A DNA stretch of 64,000 bases. It comes from UBA9732 sp003456855. GTDB lineage: Bacteria > Spirochaetota > Spirochaetia > Sphaerochaetales > Sphaerochaetaceae. A program made the translations under genes and the position numbers. This document shows, piece after piece, positions 60,420 through 64,000 of this stretch. The notes beneath the pieces are model-generated. The model was not told where the DNA came from. It saw only the letters and a list, made by a program, of their open reading frames with translations, and searched no databases. The DNA is taken from the NCBI GenBank assembly GCA_946626785.1, contig CAMOUY010000001.1, positions 1 to 64,000 on the forward strand, in the 5' to 3' direction. Numbering within the stretch: position 1 is the stretch's first letter; each line of letters starts with the position of its first letter.

Positions 60420-62018
60420 ATGATCGAATACAATAATCTTACTCAGACAAAGAGCTACGAGAAGCTTTCAGCCATAAAGGCCTATGATATCAAGCACAAC
60501 CTCAATGGTTCACGCATTGAAGGCTCAACAATCAAAGAGGCCGGAACTCTGGTCTACAACTACGGTGCAATGCCTGTTGACGAGAAGACCATCGATGCCC
60601 TCCAGGCCCTTGCAGACGAGCAGCAGCTCATCGAGAAGTACAAGGCTCTGCTGAGCGGAGAGAGAATGAACACAGGCGAGAACCGCCTTGTCCTCCACCA
60701 GCTCACAAGAGGGCGTGTCCTTGAAGGCGTCAAGGTCGAGGCAGACGGGGTTGAGAAGGGTGACTTCTACAACGGCGAGCTCGACAAGATCCGCGACTTC
60801 TCCGAGAAGGTCAGAAACGGAGAGATCAAGGGTTCCACAGGCAAGGAGATCACAACCGTCATCCAGATCGGTATCGGTGGTTCAGACCTCGGTCCAAGAG
60901 CCCTCTGCTATGCCCTGAACCTGATTGGGCCTCAGGATGGCTGCACAAAGAAACTCAACGCAAGATTCATCTCAAACGTCGACCCTGACGATGCCTGCGC
61001 AGTCCTTGAGGGAGTCGACCTTGAGGCTACACTATTTGTTCTGGTCTCCAAGAGCGGAACAACCCAGGAGACTCTGGCAAACAGAGACCTTGTCTTCAAG
61101 GTCATGGAGAAGAGCGGAATCAAGGGCCTTGTCCCAGAGAAGCACGTTGTTGCCGTAACAAGCAACACAAGTCCTCTTGCAAAGACCCCGGACATCCTGG
61201 CTGTCTTCTTCATGGATGACTACATCGGTGGCCGCTACTCGGCAACAAGCCCGGTCGGCGGTGTCATCCTCTCTCTTACATATGGATTCAACGTCTTCAA
61301 GCAGATCCTCGACGGAGCACACGCAGAGGATGTCTGTGCCTTGGAGAAGGACATCAGAAAGAACGGAACCCTGATGGATGCAATGATCGGCGTATATCTG
61401 CGCAACGTCCTGAAGTATCCGTACACAGCAGTCCTTCCATACAGCCAGAGCCTGCACAGAATGCCGGCACACTTCCAGCAGCTGGACATGGAGTCCAACG
61501 GAAAGCACGTCAACAGATTCGGCAAGGTAATCGACTACCAGACAGGTCCGGTCATCTTCGGCGAGCCGGGAACAAACGGACAGCATTCCTTCTATCAGCT
61601 TCTCCACCAGGGAACTGACATCGTACCGATGCAGTTCATCGGCTTCAAGGAGAAAGAGGGTAATCTGGATGCAGAGAACGGTGGTTCTACAAGCCAGACA
61701 AAGCTCAAGGCAAACCTTGTCGCACAGATTGTCGCCTTTGCCTGTGGCCGTGACAACGCCGAGAACCCGAACAAGGGCTTCGAGGGTGGAAGACCATCAA
61801 GCGTGCTGGTGGCAGACAGACTCACTCCGTTTGCACTCGGTGCAATTCTGGCTCACTTCGAGAACAAGGTCATGTTCCAGGGCTTCACTTGGAACATCAA
61901 CAGCTTCGACCAGGAAGGTGTCCAGCTTGGTAAGATCCTTGCCAAGAAGGTCCTTGCCGGTTGTGAAGGTGATGAGAACCTGATGGCTTATTCAAAGCTG
62001 TTGGGAATTGATTTCTAA
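60420..62018 (+). CDS. pgi: Glucose-6-phosphate isomerase
   Basis: The 532-residue glycolytic enzyme converts glucose-6-phosphate and fructose-6-phosphate. Phosphate-binding IQIGIGGSDLGPRAL and VSKSGTTQETLANRD are present. The family signatures are DYIGGRYSATSPVGG and GEPGTNGQHSFYQLLHQGTDIVPMQFIGF, containing the active-site glutamate and histidine. The length fits the long bacterial type. AAGGAA lies just before the ATG. lemA follows after 30 bases. Confidence 0.97.
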   Translation: MIEYNNLTQTKSYEKLSAIKAYDIKHNLNGSRIEGSTIKEAGTLVYNYGAMPVDEKTIDALQALADEQQLIEKYKALLSGERMNTGENRLVLHQLTRGRVLEGVKVEADGVEKGDFYNGELDKIRDFSEKVRNGEIKGSTGKEITTVIQIGIGGSDLGPRALCYALNLIGPQDGCTKKLNARFISNVDPDDACAVLEGVDLEATLFVLVSKSGTTQETLANRDLVFKVMEKSGIKGLVPEKHVVAVTSNTSPLAKTPDILAVFFMDDYIGGRYSATSPVGGVILSLTYGFNVFKQILDGAHAEDVCALEKDIRKNGTLMDAMIGVYLRNVLKYPYTAVLPYSQSLHRMPAHFQQLDMESNGKHVNRFGKVIDYQTGPVIFGEPGTNGQHSFYQLLHQGTDIVPMQFIGFKEKEGNLDAENGGSTSQTKLKANLVAQIVAFACGRDNAENPNKGFEGGRPSSVLVADRLTPFALGAILAHFENKVMFQGFTWNINSFDQEGVQLGKILAKKVLAGCEGDENLMAYSKLLGIDF

Positions 62019-62048
62019 ATATCAAAGGGTTAATGGGAGATTAAAGAA

Positions 62049-62603
62049 ATGGCTTTAATAATCATTGTTGTTGCTGTTATTGTCATCGCTTTGCTTATCA
62101 TCTCAACCTACAACGGTTGTGTCAGACTCAAGAACCAGGGCGAAGAGGCCTATGCCCAGATCGATGCTCACCTGAAGCAGCGCTACGACCTGATTCCAAA
62201 CCTCGTTGAGACCGTCAAGGGCTATGCCAAGCACGAGCAGGGCACCCTGACTGCTGTCATCGAGGCAAGAAACAAGGCAATGAGTGCCGGAACCGTCGAG
62301 GAGAAGGACAAGGCTGACAAGGCCTTCGAGGGAACCCTCAAGAGCCTGTTCGCACTCTCCGAGGCCTATCCAGACCTCAAGGCCAACACAAACTTCCAGG
62401 ACCTTCAGGCCCAGCTCTCAAAGCTTGAGAGCGAGATCCTCCAGGCCAGAAAATACTACAATGGTGTTGTGAAGACCTTCAACACAAAGATCGAGACCTT
62501 CCCGACATCCTTGATCGTCAACATCTTCGGCGGAAAGTTCAAGAAGATGTCCTATGTCGAGGTCGCGGAGGCCGAGAGACAGAACGTGAAGGTTCAGTTC
62601 TGA
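62049..62603 (+). CDS. lemA: LemA family protein
   Basis: The 184-residue protein has one N-terminal membrane segment (ALIIIVVAVIVIALLIIST) and a four-helix LemA body. Its blocks are NQGEEAYAQIDAHLKQRYDLIPNLVETVKGYAKHEQGTL, SKLESEILQARKYYNGVVKTFNTKIETFPTSLI and FGGKFKKMSYVEVAEAERQNVKVQF. The ending PxF-type residues are typical. LemA genes commonly pair with a DUF2207 or TPM-domain gene, and one follows here. The function is unknown. Confidence 0.95.
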   Translation: MALIIIVVAVIVIALLIISTYNGCVRLKNQGEEAYAQIDAHLKQRYDLIPNLVETVKGYAKHEQGTLTAVIEARNKAMSAGTVEEKDKADKAFEGTLKSLFALSEAYPDLKANTNFQDLQAQLSKLESEILQARKYYNGVVKTFNTKIETFPTSLIVNIFGGKFKKMSYVEVAEAERQNVKVQF

Positions 62604-62613
62604 TTTTCTGCCT

Positions 62614-64000
62614 ATGAAGCGTATATTTCTAATCGCCCTTGTCCTTGTGACAGGGGCTTTCTGCCTGTTCGCATCCACGGACTACTACATCAAGAACTAT
62701 GATGTGAAAGTCTCCTTAGGCAACAATGCTGTCCACCACATCGTGGAGACCATCGATGTCTACTTCGAGGGACCGCACCACGGAATAGTCCGCGAGATCC
62801 CATATGAGTACTCTGACTACAACGGCACCACCGCCAAGATCAAGAACCTGACCTGTTCGGAGAAGTACGAATCCGACACGGACAACGGCTATCTGGTCAT
62901 GAAGATTGGTTCCGCCTCAAAGTACGTTCAGGGCGATGTCACCTATGTCATCGAGTACGACTATGACCTCGGAGCCGACTACAACGAAGGCTACGACGAG
63001 TTCTACCTGAACATCATCGGCCCCGATTGGGAATGCGACATCAACAACGTTAGCTTCTCCATAGCGATTCCTTTCGTGGAGAGCGAAGACTTTGCCACCG
63101 GTGAGGCTTTCTTCAACTATGTTTACAAGAACACCTATTTCACCTCTGGAAGCTACGGTTCCACAAGCTCGAAGGTCTCGGCCACGCTGGCTTTGCAGGA
63201 GGACGACTCCCTTCTGATTAAGGGAACAGCCAGTTCTCTCGGACCTTATCAGGCCGTGACGATCAGAATGGACCTGCCTGAGGGCTGGTACCAGAATGCA
63301 AGGGAACTCTGGGACTACAGACCTGTGGCAAACCTCGCGAACATCTTCGTCACGATAGTCCTCATTGCCCTGGCTGCATTCCTGTGGTCCATGTACGGAA
63401 GGGACAATGTTCCAATCGTTGTTGCCAGATTCGAGCCTCCAAGAGGCTTCTCTCCGCTTATGGTCGGCTACATCGCCGACAACACAGTCGATGACAAGGA
63501 CGTCATCTCCATGCTGTTCTACTGGGCGGACGAGGGTCTTCTGAGCATAGAGGAGCAGAAGGGCAGCAAGTACACCTTCACAAAGCTCAAGGACATCGAG
63601 GCCTACGCAATCGAGAGCGGAAAGGACATTCCCGCCTTTGAGGTCCAGCTGTTCAACGGCTTCTTCAAGAACTGCGACGTCGGTTCCACGGTCAAGTTCA
63701 AGGATCTTCAGAAGAACAACTTCTACCAGACGATCGTTGACACAAAGACCAAGACCAGCGCCCATTTCTCAAAGGACAGGGCCCTCTATGAGAGAAAGAG
63801 CAAGACCTATGCAGGTCTTATGATCTTCCTTTCTCTTGTTCCTCTTGCAACCGGAATCCTCAGAATCTGCTGTAAGGAGAACATGGTGGACAATGCCTTC
63901 CTTCTTGTTCCTGTTGCTGCTGTTCTGTTCTTCATGAACGGAATAAGCTTCGAGACGCTGTTCAGGAAATGGCATCTCAGAAAGAGCAATGTCTTTGCCA
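62614..64000 (+). CDS. DUF2207 membrane protein, 3' end beyond window
   Basis: The open frame runs from an ATG 10 bases after lemA to the end of the window, 462 codons without a stop. It begins with a signal peptide (MKRIFLIALVLVTGAFCLFAST). A beta-rich outer part with GPHHGIVREIPYEYSDYNGT and YVIEYDYDLGADYNEGYDEFYLNIIG follows, which is the DUF2207 pattern. A membrane segment at NIFVTIVLIALAAFLWSMYGRD comes next. A cytoplasmic part with PPRGFSPLMVGYIADNTVDDKDVISMLFYWADEGLL and two further segments near the window end follow. It is probably an operon partner of lemA, as in many bacteria. Confidence 0.9.
   Translation, partial: MKRIFLIALVLVTGAFCLFASTDYYIKNYDVKVSLGNNAVHHIVETIDVYFEGPHHGIVREIPYEYSDYNGTTAKIKNLTCSEKYESDTDNGYLVMKIGSASKYVQGDVTYVIEYDYDLGADYNEGYDEFYLNIIGPDWECDINNVSFSIAIPFVESEDFATGEAFFNYVYKNTYFTSGSYGSTSSKVSATLALQEDDSLLIKGTASSLGPYQAVTIRMDLPEGWYQNARELWDYRPVANLANIFVTIVLIALAAFLWSMYGRDNVPIVVARFEPPRGFSPLMVGYIADNTVDDKDVISMLFYWADEGLLSIEEQKGSKYTFTKLKDIEAYAIESGKDIPAFEVQLFNGFFKNCDVGSTVKFKDLQKNNFYQTIVDTKTKTSAHFSKDRALYERKSKTYAGLMIFLSLVPLATGILRICCKENMVDNAFLLVPVAAVLFFMNGISFETLFRKWHLRKSNVFA

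Noticed and set aside
1..64000. CRISPR array or complete insertion sequence
   Set aside because: No regularly spaced repeat series and no transposase gene were seen; the direct repeats found are single pairs.

Overview
The window looks like chromosomal DNA around the replication origin of a bacterium. Genes are dense, GC is moderate (about 50% by eye), and starts are mostly ATG with strong AGGAGG-type ribosome sites. My best guess is a spirochaete of the Sphaerochaetaceae/Treponema kind, perhaps a host-gut lineage. That guess rests on family resemblance: binding proteins with signal ends like FASGAPEA, a cyclophilin-FKBP fusion, and a dnaA-dnaN-recF-rpmH-rnpA-yidC-jag block. No 16S gene is present to confirm it.

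Layout. 1-0.7 kb: three serine tRNAs (UGA, CGA, GGA anticodons) and the SRP RNA gene ffs. 0.7-7.6 kb: an accessory insert between ffs and dnaX, holding an ATPase/nuclease-like gene with twin palindromes upstream, a binding-protein ABC importer, and a MarR regulator with an internally deleted ABC exporter. 7.7-10.5 kb: dnaX-ybaB-recR. 10.5-21 kb: DnaJ/TerB protein, glycoside hydrolase, YgiQ radical SAM protein, NagA, dipeptidase, iron alcohol dehydrogenase, YgjP metallopeptidase and TraB protein. 21-25.5 kb: radA, the fused peptidyl-prolyl isomerase, parB, parA and nfu, with four perfect parS sites next to them. 26-30.7 kb: gyrA and gyrB on the minus strand. 30.9-38.4 kb: dnaA, a DnaA-box-bearing spacer, dnaN, recF, a DciA-like gene, rpmH, rnpA, yidC and jag on the plus strand. 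38.5-50.6 kb: a PgsW-like protein, a Phd/ParE module, a GDSL lipoprotein, htpG, slyX, a WYL regulator, dnaE, yggT and recG. 50.7-52.9 kb: a small island in which an MNT/HEPN toxin-antitoxin cassette lies between perfect 72-bp direct repeats. 52.9-56.9 kb: a divergent three-subunit molybdenum-hydroxylase-like operon with rsmD. 57-64 kb: ligA, a ModE-like regulator, a candidate small RNA, argR, pgi, lemA and a DUF2207 protein cut by the window end.

How it fits together. Genes left of about 30.8 kb are mainly on the minus strand and those to the right mainly on the plus strand. With dnaA/dnaN, the DnaA-box-like repeats and parS, this puts oriC near 32.4 kb. Replication and segregation genes (dnaA, dnaN, dnaE, dnaX, gyrAB, recF, recR, recG, radA, ligA, parAB) dominate the window.

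The least expected signals are: a candidate small RNA at about 59.65-59.72 kb that carries two copies of an anti-Shine-Dalgarno sequence in unpaired regions; the MNT/HEPN cassette inserted right after a start codon, with a 72-bp duplication; a molybdenum-hydroxylase subunit that has lost the usual cofactor motifs; and two different families of palindromic repeats at 2.2 and 10.5 kb.
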